Assembly (NCBI GenBank): GCA_024761205.1
Contig: JAMASS010000040.1
Coordinates: forward strand, 1 to 42,552
From: Limisphaerales bacterium
Lineage (GTDB): Bacteria > Verrucomicrobiota > Verrucomicrobiia > Limisphaerales > AAA164-E04
Length of the DNA stretch: 42,552 nucleotides
Reading direction: 5' to 3'
The notes below the pieces were generated by a model that saw only the letters and a list, made by a program, of their open reading frames with translations, was not told the DNA's origin and did no database searches. The position numbers and the translations under genes are program-made. Shown piece by piece: positions 9,133 through 17,230 of the stretch (position 1 is the stretch's first letter; every line of letters starts with the position of its first letter).

Positions 9133-9519
9133 TCAATTTCGCCTGGCGATGACAAAGCGGAAAATGATTGGATATAAATGTTGAAGAGGAGATAACGGAG
9201 GGCAGAGAGATAGTGGTTCACGGTGGCTCAGGTGATCGAAAGGCCGATAACTAGAGGTGTATAAAGTGCGGCAAACGAAGGTGGCACGATGACGTGGAGT
9301 AGAAGGGAAGCTCGCGCTTGGCTTGTTTCCAGTGAATTGGATGATGAAGGGAAGCCAAATGATCGGTAGAAACCATCTGATGAGATTGAGGTCTCCCCAA
9401 GTCTCATCTTGTTCTTTAAAGCCAATTACGGCGATGTGGATCGAAGCGAAAATCCCGGTGCCAATCACGAAGAGCCTTCCAATCTCTAGGACGAGGACTA
9501 AGGAGGCTAGGAAAAGCAC
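9133..9519 (-). pseudogene. Small multi-pass membrane protein, probably frameshifted
   Basis: The first 70 codons encode two to three hydrophobic segments (LFLASLVLVLEIGRLFVIG, then RWFLPIIWLPFIIQFTG). After NKP near 9320 the frame becomes Ser/Pro/His-rich and unlike a membrane protein. An overlapping frame there continues hydrophobically as LLLHVIVPPSFAALYTPLVIG and stops at 9228. The simplest reading is a membrane protein with a frameshift near 9320. The only in-frame start I see is GTG 9519, and similar-looking codons continue upstream, so the N-terminus may be incomplete. I do not recognise the family. Confidence 0.4.
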
Positions 9520-9632
9520 ATTTGATCCGAGGACGGCTTTGCTTGATTGCTCTTCGTGTGTGTGGGCGGTGGCTTGGTGTTTTCTTGTAGGGATTGGCTC
9601 GAAACCTACTGTTTCTGCACTACATCGCCGAG

Positions 9633-10124
9633 CTAGGTCAAGTCGTGTCGTTCGGGAGTGCGATCTATAGTGTCTAGCGTTACGTAAGTGGAGTTACCGG
9701 TGAGGCCACCGAGGATTTCGCCGGGGTTGATGACGAGGGTGTTGGCGGTTTGGGAGATTTCGAATTGGTGGTTGTGACCAAAGCAGACGACGTCGTAACG
9801 GCCGGAGTCGGCGAAGATGCGGCCGATAGTGTCGTAGTGGTTAATGCCAAAGCGGCAATCATCGAAGGTGAGTTCGGCCATCTCTCCGTGTAGATGGAGG
9901 TGGGGGAATGCTTTGCTGTTGTTGGTGATGCGGAAAAGGTCGCCGTCATTGTTGCCGAAGACGATGTGGATGTCCCTGGCATAGTTTTGAACGAGTTCTG
10001 TAATGATGAAGGGGGAACAGAGATCACCGCAGCAGAGGAGGACGTCCGTGTGGCGGAGTTTCTCTAACGCCTGGCGCAAGGCGGCGATGTTGTCGTGAAT
10101 GTCTGAAAGGATGCCGACTTGCAT
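9633..10124 (-). CDS. Metallophosphoesterase, YfcE/MJ0936-like
   Basis: This is a 163-residue single-domain calcineurin-like phosphoesterase. All metal-binding motifs are present: D8-x-H10 (GILSDIHDN), G33-D34 (LLCCGDLC), GNND near 57-60 (IVFGNNDGD), a mid-chain His (FGINHYD) and the GHNH box (VVCFGHNHQFE). INPGEILGG closes the fold as in YfcE-type enzymes, which hydrolyse phosphodiesters in vitro with two metal ions. The length is normal for the family. It has no signal peptide, so it acts in the cytoplasm. It is one of few intact genes in a decayed stretch. The natural substrate is unknown. Confidence 0.9.
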   Translation of the reverse strand: MQVGILSDIHDNIAALRQALEKLRHTDVLLCCGDLCSPFIITELVQNYARDIHIVFGNNDGDLFRITNNSKAFPHLHLHGEMAELTFDDCRFGINHYDTIGRIFADSGRYDVVCFGHNHQFEISQTANTLVINPGEILGGLTGNSTYVTLDTIDRTPERHDLT

Positions 10125-10151
10125 GGTTTTTAGGTGGTGTTGAGTCGCGTT

Positions 10152-10343
10152 CTACCGCTGCCGCCGACGAGCTTTAGGACGGTAAGATGGTCTGTGTGAA
10201 GCCATCTCTCGGTGGCAATCCTTGTTGTGTTGATCGATCTCACTTAGCCAGAAGTTGCCGTGACAGAAGGGAGACTTGTCTAGCAGCGGGTCTCTTATTT
10301 TTGCTGCGGCTTTGCTGAAGGCAATGTCTTCGGTGAATGCCAT
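10152..10343 (-). CDS. Unrecognised short open frame, 63 codons
   Basis: The peptide starts MAFTEDIAFSKAAAKIRDPL and ends in a very basic tail (PSYRPKARRRQR). It has no signal peptide or TM segment. It sits in the same direction between the propeller gene and the phosphoesterase. No family is recognised. It may be a small gene, a relic, or chance. Confidence 0.22.
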   Translation of the reverse strand: MAFTEDIAFSKAAAKIRDPLLDKSPFCHGNFWLSEIDQHNKDCHREMASHRPSYRPKARRRQR

Positions 10344-10364
10344 TTCGCTTATAGGGTTTTGAGG

Positions 10365-11840
10365 CTAGAGAGCCAGCTTTTTCGGAATGTTGACCAAGGT
10401 GTAGAAAAGCTCTTGGTGGAGGAGAGGAACGCCGGTTTGGTTGGCCAAGTTCTTGAGTTTGAGTTCATGGACGTACCCCGCTCGGAGGGTGTCCACGGTT
10501 AGAATGACACTCTTGGCGTCGTCAGCGATCGCAACGGAGGTGATCTTGAGTTTCTTCTTGTCGTCCTCGGGACCGCCGTAGCGGCTCTCGAGTTTATAGG
10601 TGTAACTCTCGCCTGTATAGTTGGCCGGATCACGGGCTGTGATCAGATCGACTGCTTGGGTAAAGGTCAATTTGAAGCCGTCGGGGCGGGCTTGGATCGT
10701 GTGGATATCAAAGGGTGTTTTGCCTGTCCAGCGCAGGCGCTGGATACCCCAAGGACGGTTACCGCGGCCACCCCACCCAGCGTTGGATTGTCCAACGAAC
10801 AGGGAGTCGTCCTTGCCGAAGCAGATGCGGATGATGCCGCATTGGAAGCCTTCTCGGAAGGGGATGCAGGCTCCCTGCCAGTGACCGTCCACTTGTTCGA
10901 GGACGACGCGCATAACACTGGCGTGATGTTGGTCCGCAACGAAAATCTGTCCTGCATAGGGTCCAAAGCCGCCCTCGGTCAGGTCCCATTTCAAACCACT
11001 GGGGCTTTTGCCCATCTTGTCATAGGGAAACCAAACCGCCGGCATTTTGAAATGCGGGTTTTGCAGGTGCATGTCTTTCATCCACGTGCCCGAAACCGGT
11101 TGAGGGAATTCGTTGAAGGGCGGTCCTGCCAGGTCCTTGGTCATGAGTCCGTGTGGATGGCCGTGATAGTCGCCAAATTCGAGGTGCGAGAGTTTGGAGG
11201 CATTACACCACTCGCCTTGATTGTCGGTGTAAAACATGTCGCCCCAAGGACTGTTCTCAACTCCCGCTGGTGAGCGTAATCCGGCGCTCATGGGAAACAT
11301 CTTACCCGTTTTCGGATCGATACGGACGGCCCATCCTCGCCAGTGTGCCTGACCGTAGGGTTCACCGCCGAAGGGTTTGTTGGTGGTCACCCAGAGGCAG
11401 CCTTTGGGGCCGAGACGAGGGCCGAAGTTGTATTCATGATAGTTGCCGCTGATTTCCCATTCATCGCAGACATTTTCGAAGATATCACATTGATCATCGC
11501 CATCGATGTCTTTCATGCGAGTGAGTTCACCGCGCTGTGCCGTGTAAATCCACCCGTCATGCTCGAGGAGGCCAAGGGGTTGCGCGATCCCGCGGGTCCA
11601 AAGTTTGAAGGTGGCCTTTTCTGGATCACCGTAGGCGTTTTCGATGATGTAGATTTCGCCGATGCGTGTGCCCACCATCATCCGTCCGTCTTTACGAAGC
11701 ATCATAGCCCCGACTTCCATCCGAAGATCTTCCGTGGGGAGGGTGTCGATTCGATAGTATTCCGACTCGTTCGCCGCAACAGCGGCGGCCAAGGTGAGAC
11801 TTGCGAGCCAAAGGGTGGTGTGGATCTTTAAGCACTGCAT
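10365..11840 (-). CDS. Secreted beta-propeller protein with C-terminal Ig-like domain
   Basis: This is a 491-residue exported protein. Residues 1-23 are a signal peptide (LWLASLTLAAAVAA before NESEYY). Residues about 30-370 form a propeller related to soluble glucose dehydrogenase/PVC 'membrane-bound dehydrogenase' proteins, with repeated blade motifs such as GTRIGEIYIIEN, GLLEHDGWIYTAQRGELTR, DIDGDDQCD, LRSPAGVENSPWGDMFYTDNQ, GQIFVADQHHASVMRV and DSLFVGQSNAGWGGRG. Residues about 375-485 form an Ig-like tail (GFKLTFTQAVD...VILTVDTLRAGYVHELKL) common at the end of such PVC proteins. It follows the PA14/penta-haem cytochrome gene by only 17 bases, so the two are probably cotranscribed. The propeller may oxidise or bind a sugar or polymer and hand electrons to the cytochrome. 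The substrate and cofactor are not evident. Confidence 0.85.
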   Translation of the reverse strand: MQCLKIHTTLWLASLTLAAAVAANESEYYRIDTLPTEDLRMEVGAMMLRKDGRMMVGTRIGEIYIIENAYGDPEKATFKLWTRGIAQPLGLLEHDGWIYTAQRGELTRMKDIDGDDQCDIFENVCDEWEISGNYHEYNFGPRLGPKGCLWVTTNKPFGGEPYGQAHWRGWAVRIDPKTGKMFPMSAGLRSPAGVENSPWGDMFYTDNQGEWCNASKLSHLEFGDYHGHPHGLMTKDLAGPPFNEFPQPVSGTWMKDMHLQNPHFKMPAVWFPYDKMGKSPSGLKWDLTEGGFGPYAGQIFVADQHHASVMRVVLEQVDGHWQGACIPFREGFQCGIIRICFGKDDSLFVGQSNAGWGGRGNRPWGIQRLRWTGKTPFDIHTIQARPDGFKLTFTQAVDLITARDPANYTGESYTYKLESRYGGPEDDKKKLKITSVAIADDAKSVILTVDTLRAGYVHELKLKNLANQTGVPLLHQELFYTLVNIPKKLAL

Positions 11841-11857
11841 AGAAAGTCATTTGTTGA

Positions 11858-14668
11858 TTACCATTCGATCGTTTGAGTAAAGGATGCTGTCCCGTTGCTT
11901 GTCCGGATCGGGACGAGCAGTTGCTGCTGGTCTTCTATCGTTCGAATCAACGGCCGTAGGGTGGGAGAACCGGTGAGTTGGACCCAAGTTTTGTCGTCTA
12001 TCTTGTAATTTTGTCCGCCTTGATCGCTGATTGAGCCGCCTTGAGCCGCTAGGAAGTAAAGGGATCCTTCTGAACCGCCGTTGATCTTAAAGGAGCGTTT
12101 GAGCACGGCGCCGCCGGGGCGTAGAATCGGTTCGGGTTTTTCCTCGATGACGATCTTGTTCAAACGATAGCGAAAGGTGGGGCGGCGATCATTCCCTAAT
12201 TGGTAGCCAAGAAACCGGATGCTAATGCTGCGGCTGGTTTTTTCGACCGTAGGCCAAGCTGACTGAGGCGAATCTAAAACAGCAAAGGCTGGGCCAGCGG
12301 GCAGATCGAAAACATCCTCGCCAAGGGGTCCTAAAAACTTATCCGTCCGGCCGCTCTCGACTCCGGAATGATCGAAGAAACGGCCTCGCCAGGCTTTGGC
12401 CAAACGGATGACATTTGCATCGAAGGCAGTGCTCAGTTTTTCCGGAAATCCGGTCAAAATCGCTCTGGGACCGACATCTTGCATGAAGGTGCGGTGGATG
12501 ATGGGCGCTTCGGTGGGAGTGATTTCCATCGCCACGTCACCTCCCAAGGTGATTCCTTCGGGCAGCTGTAGTGAGTTCTTGAGGGAGAGATAGGACCAGA
12601 TCGCCACGATCTGTTTCTTGGCATCACCGTTGAGGATGTCCGTGAAGGGCGACTCTCCATCGGGCCAGAATTGGGGCATGCGCGTGTCCTTCTTGAATTT
12701 GGCGGGCGTGAGTAAGAACTGTTCGAACCAACGATAATTGACACGATCATAGGTGGTGGCAAGATCGATGCCTTGAATGGCGAGTGCGTTCTGTCCGGCG
12801 ATGCGGTGGCAGGTAATGCAGGCGAGTCCGGTCGTGCCAACGAAGCGTCTGCCAATCTGGGCATCGGATTCACTAAATGGCGGATTGGCCTCGAATCCAG
12901 AGTGGTTATCTGCGGGGCCAATGTGTTGAATGAACGCAGCAAGGTTATCCCGGCCAAAGTTTGGCATCCTAATTTTCATGTAGTGGCGAACATGGAGGTC
13001 GGTTGAGCTGAGGATACTCTCGATTGCGCTGGGCTTGAGTTTGGCACCAGCGTAATCGAGCGAGGGCGGAATCTTGCCTTCCTCACCGAGATCGATGTCA
13101 TTGATCGATTGGAAGTAGGCGGCGACAATCGCGTCATCTGGACCGCCCACGCCGTTGCGTTGGTGGCAAGCGTAGCAGTTAAAGGTTGCCAGGGTCTTGG
13201 TGACTTGGTCCTGTGCGGAGTGGGGTTGGGAAAAGTTGCTGCGATTCTTTAAAGCGGCGATAATTTGTTGCCGTTGTTGAGCGGAGAGTTGGTAATCCGG
13301 AAGCCCTCGCCGAATATTGTTGCTCAGGCAGCCGTCTGCGCTTTCCAGATTGAGCTCATTCAATGATTTGGCTGCCGGGATCGGCGCTACGTCCTCCACT
13401 TGATGGCACGAGGCGCAACGCATGGTCTGAAACATCTGTTTGCCCTCGCTTGCCTTCGAGGCGTCTACCCTAAAGTCCTCTGTGCCTATCGGGATCATCG
13501 GTGAACCTCCGGAATGGGTGAGAAGATTCTGCGGCAGGGCATTCCAACGCTCTTTCTCGTCGCCGGGCCGCCAGTAGACTTTGATATCGCCTCCGCCACC
13601 GGCATTGAAAAAGACGAGCTCAAACATGTGCTTGCCGGCGGTGAGCGTGCGGCTGCCGTTGCGAAATTGCATGCCGTGGGTGCCGTCGTTGTCGACCACG
13701 AGCTCGCCGTCAATCAGGAGAGCAGAACCATCGTCCGACTGGGTGGCGAAGTAATACTCGTCCCCTTTGGCGATGTGGATTTCACCATGAAAGCGAAGCG
13801 CATAGTGGTTGGATTGGCGTTTGAAGGGAAGGTTCAAGACAATCCCATCGACGGTGCCACTGTTATCGGGTTCTAGTGCTGCGAAGTCGGGAAGTTTTTG
13901 CAGGTTGTCGATTTCATAATAGTCGACATTCAATCCTGGGAGGGAAACCGGCGGCGCGTTTTTCGATTGAGGACTATCGAGCTGTTGGCGCAGAAGGTAG
14001 ACGCTTATCGCCAAAGCCTCATCTTCGTTCAGCCAGAGGGACGGCATCCGACCGGATGCCCGGACACTGTGCGGGTCGAGAAGGAATTGAGTGAGGGCAT
14101 CGACTGTGGTTTTCGAGTCCAGATCACCCAGCGGCTTAAATTCCTCTTTCCCATCTTCGTTTTGAGGTCCGTGACAGGCGACGCAGCCGATGGAGTGGAA
14201 CAACTCTTCGCCCCAAGCAACGGTATCGGGACTCCCACCCATTAGGGAAGGCGCAATCGGTCCGTTAAGGGAACTGAGAAAATGGGTGAGGGAATCCACA
14301 GCTCTGTTGCGGTCGTTGGGATCGGCGGAGTGGAAAATGTTGGGCATAGTCGTGCCGGGTTTGGTTGTGTGCGTTGAAGTCAGGAATCGACGCAAGTAGT
14401 GGGGAGTGACACGACTGCCGACGGCGTTGAGATCCGGGGCTGATCTGGCCCATAAGCGAGTATGATTGGCACCAGCCTGATGACAATGTGTGCAGCCCAA
14501 TTCGCCAATGAGGATCTCACCGAGAAAGGCTGAGGCGGTGTCGCTATTCTCAGAGAGCCGATCAATTCCAGGAATGACGGGTGCGCCCGACAGCGACCCT
14601 GTGAGCAAGCAAATAGATGTGATTCCGGCAAGCCAACGACCTGAGCAGGCATCTAAAATGTTTGGCAT
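11858..14668 (-). CDS. Secreted PA14-domain penta-haem cytochrome c protein
   Basis: This 936-residue exported protein has five haem c attachment sites: CTHCH (59-63), CVACH (162-166), CASCH (418-422), CYACH (498-502) and CITCH (617-621). A PA14 carbohydrate-binding-type domain at about 246-388 (YYFATQSDDGSALLIDGELV, DNDGTHGM) lies between haems 2 and 3. Methionines in 'MP' loops (TTMPN, GRMPS, IRMPN, TRMPQ) are the likely sixth haem ligands. After residue 690 comes a beta-rich C-terminal domain of about 240 residues, ending FTQTIEW. ATG 14668 is chosen because it is followed by a signal sequence (RWLAGITSICLLTGSLSGA); upstream codons are low-complexity. It resembles planctomycete/verrucomicrobial secreted cytochromes tied to polymer oxidation. 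It is paralogous to the protein at 20153-22216 and is followed by the propeller gene. Confidence 0.88.
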   Translation of the reverse strand: MPNILDACSGRWLAGITSICLLTGSLSGAPVIPGIDRLSENSDTASAFLGEILIGELGCTHCHQAGANHTRLWARSAPDLNAVGSRVTPHYLRRFLTSTHTTKPGTTMPNIFHSADPNDRNRAVDSLTHFLSSLNGPIAPSLMGGSPDTVAWGEELFHSIGCVACHGPQNEDGKEEFKPLGDLDSKTTVDALTQFLLDPHSVRASGRMPSLWLNEDEALAISVYLLRQQLDSPQSKNAPPVSLPGLNVDYYEIDNLQKLPDFAALEPDNSGTVDGIVLNLPFKRQSNHYALRFHGEIHIAKGDEYYFATQSDDGSALLIDGELVVDNDGTHGMQFRNGSRTLTAGKHMFELVFFNAGGGGDIKVYWRPGDEKERWNALPQNLLTHSGGSPMIPIGTEDFRVDASKASEGKQMFQTMRCASCHQVEDVAPIPAAKSLNELNLESADGCLSNNIRRGLPDYQLSAQQRQQIIAALKNRSNFSQPHSAQDQVTKTLATFNCYACHQRNGVGGPDDAIVAAYFQSINDIDLGEEGKIPPSLDYAGAKLKPSAIESILSSTDLHVRHYMKIRMPNFGRDNLAAFIQHIGPADNHSGFEANPPFSESDAQIGRRFVGTTGLACITCHRIAGQNALAIQGIDLATTYDRVNYRWFEQFLLTPAKFKKDTRMPQFWPDGESPFTDILNGDAKKQIVAIWSYLSLKNSLQLPEGITLGGDVAMEITPTEAPIIHRTFMQDVGPRAILTGFPEKLSTAFDANVIRLAKAWRGRFFDHSGVESGRTDKFLGPLGEDVFDLPAGPAFAVLDSPQSAWPTVEKTSRSISIRFLGYQLGNDRRPTFRYRLNKIVIEEKPEPILRPGGAVLKRSFKINGGSEGSLYFLAAQGGSISDQGGQNYKIDDKTWVQLTGSPTLRPLIRTIEDQQQLLVPIRTSNGTASFTQTIEW

Positions 14669-15716
14669 GCCGGAGATTTGATCGAAAGCGGGGCTTCTGT
14701 CAACTGATGAGATGGGGCGAGACTCCCTTGAGCCACCGTCTCGCAACGCGGGACAGCTTCCGGATTCGGGCAAGACATCCCGACTGTGCCAACCATCTCC
14801 ACGGCCCAGAGAGGGCCGGGGGCTCGCGAGGCGCGGCATAGGGCTCCCCTTGGGTCGATGAATTTGGGGCGCCTGCTCCGGCCGCTTGCCTTCCCCCTGA
14901 AGCCGCGCTTGCCAATCCCGAACGTGGCTTCCTCGCCTCCGATCGCCAAGGGCCAATGATGAAAATTAACAGCACTTCCTCGACAACGGCAAGCCCCGGC
15001 GCTCCCGCCGGTTCGGCCCTCGCCATCAAGACCCAAACCAGCGGACGGACCCACCCGTCTGCTCGCTGGTTCAGGCTGCGAACACGGTGCCTCAGCCTCC
15101 GATGATGCGCCCTTGGATCCTCCCGCCCAAGGAGGTTCACCCGTCCTCCTCGGGCCGAGAAATCCCCGAAGCGAAGGCCCGAAGTGACCGAGGTGAAAAC
15201 CCGCGCCCCCGTCAGCGCTTCCGCCATCAAAACCGCCACTGCGTCCCGGAATCTCGCTCTGCGGTTGGAACTGGCGCAGTGAAAGGCTCAACACCTCTTG
15301 GAAAAATCCCATCGACTAACCGCCACATCAAGGACCAATGACCGCGCAATGTTTCCGGGAACGCGGCTCCACCTCGGCCGCGCCGTCGGCCGCACTCAAG
15401 GGTCCAACAAAACTCCCCGGGGCCCTAAAGCCTCTTCCGGCAGTGCCATGAAGCCTCGTTGAAATTGATCGCTCTACAGACCGGCTCAGGGTTTGGCTCA
15501 GCCCTTCGCCATCGGGACTCACCACATTGTTAGTCGCACCCTCACTGCTTTAGCATTGGTTTTCATCCTCGCAACAAAGAGGTAGTCGAGGAAACATGCT
15601 GTGTGAGCACCGTTAAGTGCAGGACTAATGACTAGCAGATGGGGGGAGACTAATGTCGGAAGATGAATCAATAACAGACCGATGCCCGAATCCAACGCAG
15701 TGATTCTTCGCCGCTT
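14669..15716. other. GC-rich stretch with no assignable gene
   Basis: From about 14700 to 15520 the DNA is visibly richer in G and C than its surroundings. Several frames on the minus strand stay open together (for example 14700-15239 and 14653-15312) and would encode Gly/Arg/Ala/Pro-rich peptides with no recognisable domain. Such multi-frame openness is a composition effect. It could be a repeat element, a structured RNA or degenerate coding DNA. From about 15540 to 15716 the composition returns to normal and holds the upstream region of the next gene. Confidence 0.4.
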
Positions 15717-16271
15717 ATGAATGCGTCGATAAAAGATGTTCGGGCAGTCATTCTCGCCGGAGGGCAGAGTCGCCGAATGGGTGAGGCCAAGGCTTCGATG
15801 CCTTTGTTGGGACGCCCCTTGATCGATTGGGTGATTCAAGCGGTGTCTATGCTGGAAGTGCCTTCGAGTGTGATATGGGATGATTTCGTCCCCGGTCTCG
15901 GTCCCTTAGGGGGCGTTCGGACCGCTTTTAAGCGATTTCCGGAAGCATGGTTTGTGTTCCTTTCTTGCGATATGCCGTTTCTGAGTAAGGGGCTATTGAA
16001 CTCTCTAGTTCAGAGTAAGGGGCAATCGGCTGTTTTCTACGCTGTCGACGGTCGGATTAGTTTCCCTTTCCTGCTTACTCGACGGTATGAGTCGGACGTG
16101 ACAGAGAACCTTGACCTTGGAATGCGCTCGGTGCGGCAGCTCTCGGATCGGTTGCAGGCCTCACAGATTTCAGCTCCCCAGGAAGATCAATGGCGTTTTC
16201 TTAATGTTAATACTCGTCGAGATCTCGAGGAAGCGGAGCGATTGGCAGCGTCTAGGGAAACTCTGTTCTAA
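15717..16271 (+). CDS. mobA: MobA-like NTP transferase (molybdenum cofactor guanylyltransferase family)
   Basis: This is a 184-residue cytoplasmic nucleotidyltransferase. The N-terminal signature AVILAGGQSRRMGEAKASMPLLGRP binds the nucleotide and carries the conserved R and K. WDDFVPGLGPLGGV and FLSCDMPFLS (metal-binding Asp) follow at the expected spacing, and the C-terminus has FLNVNTRRDLEEAE, typical of MobA ('NiNTPeDL'). MobA attaches GMP to molybdopterin to make the MGD cofactor. Other MobA-like enzymes use different substrates, and no other molybdenum gene is in the window, so the exact role is inferred. ATG 15717 starts the gene. The frame is intact. Confidence 0.82.
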   Translation: MNASIKDVRAVILAGGQSRRMGEAKASMPLLGRPLIDWVIQAVSMLEVPSSVIWDDFVPGLGPLGGVRTAFKRFPEAWFVFLSCDMPFLSKGLLNSLVQSKGQSAVFYAVDGRISFPFLLTRRYESDVTENLDLGMRSVRQLSDRLQASQISAPQEDQWRFLNVNTRRDLEEAERLAASRETLF

Positions 16272-16435
16272 TCTCTGAACTTTGCTGTTCTTGGTGATTT
16301 TCCCAGAGAAAAACCGAGTTTCCGGTTATTGATCAGAGCTTCCCTAAAAGTAAAAGAAGTGGTCTAGTGACGAAGCCTCGCAGATTTAGTTTTACGGTAA
16401 TGGTTCTTCAGGAAAGCTTTGACACCATTTCATTT

Positions 16436-16866
16436 CTAAAAACCCAAGAGAAAGGCATTTGCAGCGTCAATTCGATGATGCGATGAGGGGATAATACTTC
16501 TTTTATTGCGTCGGTAGTTAAGAAAATCCCACCGGGCAAGGGTCATGGCTCTGCTCTGGCGAAACAATTCGCTCATGCGGGGCTATGCACATAGCGGCAA
16601 AATCCATCTGCGGTGCGTATCAATTGAGTAAGTCATTGATGGTCATGCTCTGCTCTTCAACGTCGAGTCTGATTTTAGTAATCCTACTGCGAGTTTCGAG
16701 ATGATCTTCGCAGGTTTCCCGGTCAGATAGGCTACCTCAGCAATGACGGCTTCGCAGGTCCAAAGAGGCAGGGGCAAGATAGAAAAACATCGATCGCCTA
16801 TTTGCGATGGCGATCCTTACGATTGAATGGAGCTAGAAGAGGGCCTGTATTGGCTATCCTCGCCGT
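16436..16866 (-). pseudogene. PIN-domain (VapC-like) toxin pseudogene
   Basis: The reverse strand holds a broken PIN ribonuclease. It begins RIANTGPLLAPFNRKDRH, matching the usual VDTGPLVALLNRRDRHH start, but the first catalytic Asp is replaced by Asn. A stop follows. Another frame gives LPLPLWTCEAVIAEVAYLTG (the conserved 'T-x-E' helix with its acidic residue) and AVGLLKSD. Later frames give YAPQMDFAAMCIA (usual MDFADAC), RMSELFRQSRAMTLARWDFLNYRR (usual RVLTLDRSDF) and RSIIPSS. The stop is at 16436. It lies directly downstream of a ribbon-helix-helix antitoxin-like frame, as in VapBC operons. Several frame changes and loss of catalytic acids show that it is dead. Confidence 0.65.
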
Positions 16867-16967
16867 TCCTCCTTGTCCTGGATTTCTTAGATGCTTCTTA
16901 TTGGTCGATAGATATTTCAGTCCGTTTTCTAAAATTCCATCATAATATTGCAGTGCGTCCAGCGTGC

Positions 16968-17102
16968 TTAGTTGCCCCTTGCTGGGGTTGTTGCGATTAG
17001 ATTTCGAATAATCTCGCCCTTTGATCGGAGGGATTGTGTCACTGCTTGCTTGAACCTGTGAGCCGACTCCTCATCAAGCCGAATGGTCAACATTCTCTGC
17101 AT
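16968..17102 (-). CDS. Ribbon-helix-helix antitoxin-like protein, probably truncated
   Basis: This is a 44-residue protein starting at ATG 17102 (or 17093). The strand MLTIRLDEES is followed by two helices, AHRFKQAVTQSLRSKGEIIRNLI, the pattern of MetJ/Arc/CopG DNA-binding antitoxins. It ends TTPARGN, but a one-base shift at the GGGG near 16973-16976 opens a longer frame reading QLSTLDALQYYDGILENG toward the PIN pseudogene. The intact antitoxin was therefore probably longer, with a toxin-binding tail now lost. It is the upstream partner of the VapC-like relic. Autorepression would be expected of the family; no operator was identified. Confidence 0.5.
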   Translation of the reverse strand: MQRMLTIRLDEESAHRFKQAVTQSLRSKGEIIRNLIATTPARGN

Positions 17103-17220
17103 TTTTAATGAATGTATTGCTTTTCTGGCGATTACACATGACAGCGGTCGAGTAGTAGGCAATGATCGGTAATCATTATGACAGCAGCGTGTTTTTGTCT
17201 CAAAACCTCGCTTGTTTTTT

Positions 17221-17227
17221 GGAGAGG
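17221..17227 (+). promoter_or_regulatory. Shine-Dalgarno GGAGAGG deciding the protease start
   Basis: The purine-rich GGAGAGG ends three bases before ATG 17231. It makes this ATG, rather than the in-frame ATG at 17162, the probable start of the serine protease gene. Confidence 0.6.
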
Positions 17228-17230
17228 AAG

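Noticed and set aside
14669-14956. Longer start for the 936-residue cytochrome protein at 14956
   Set aside because: The added 96 residues are Arg/Gly/Ser-rich and would place the signal peptide internally; ATG 14668 sits directly before it.
14653-15312. Long minus-strand open frames in the GC-rich block (up to 219 codons)
   Set aside because: Several frames are open at once and the peptides are Gly/Arg/Ala-rich without domains; openness is explained by base composition.
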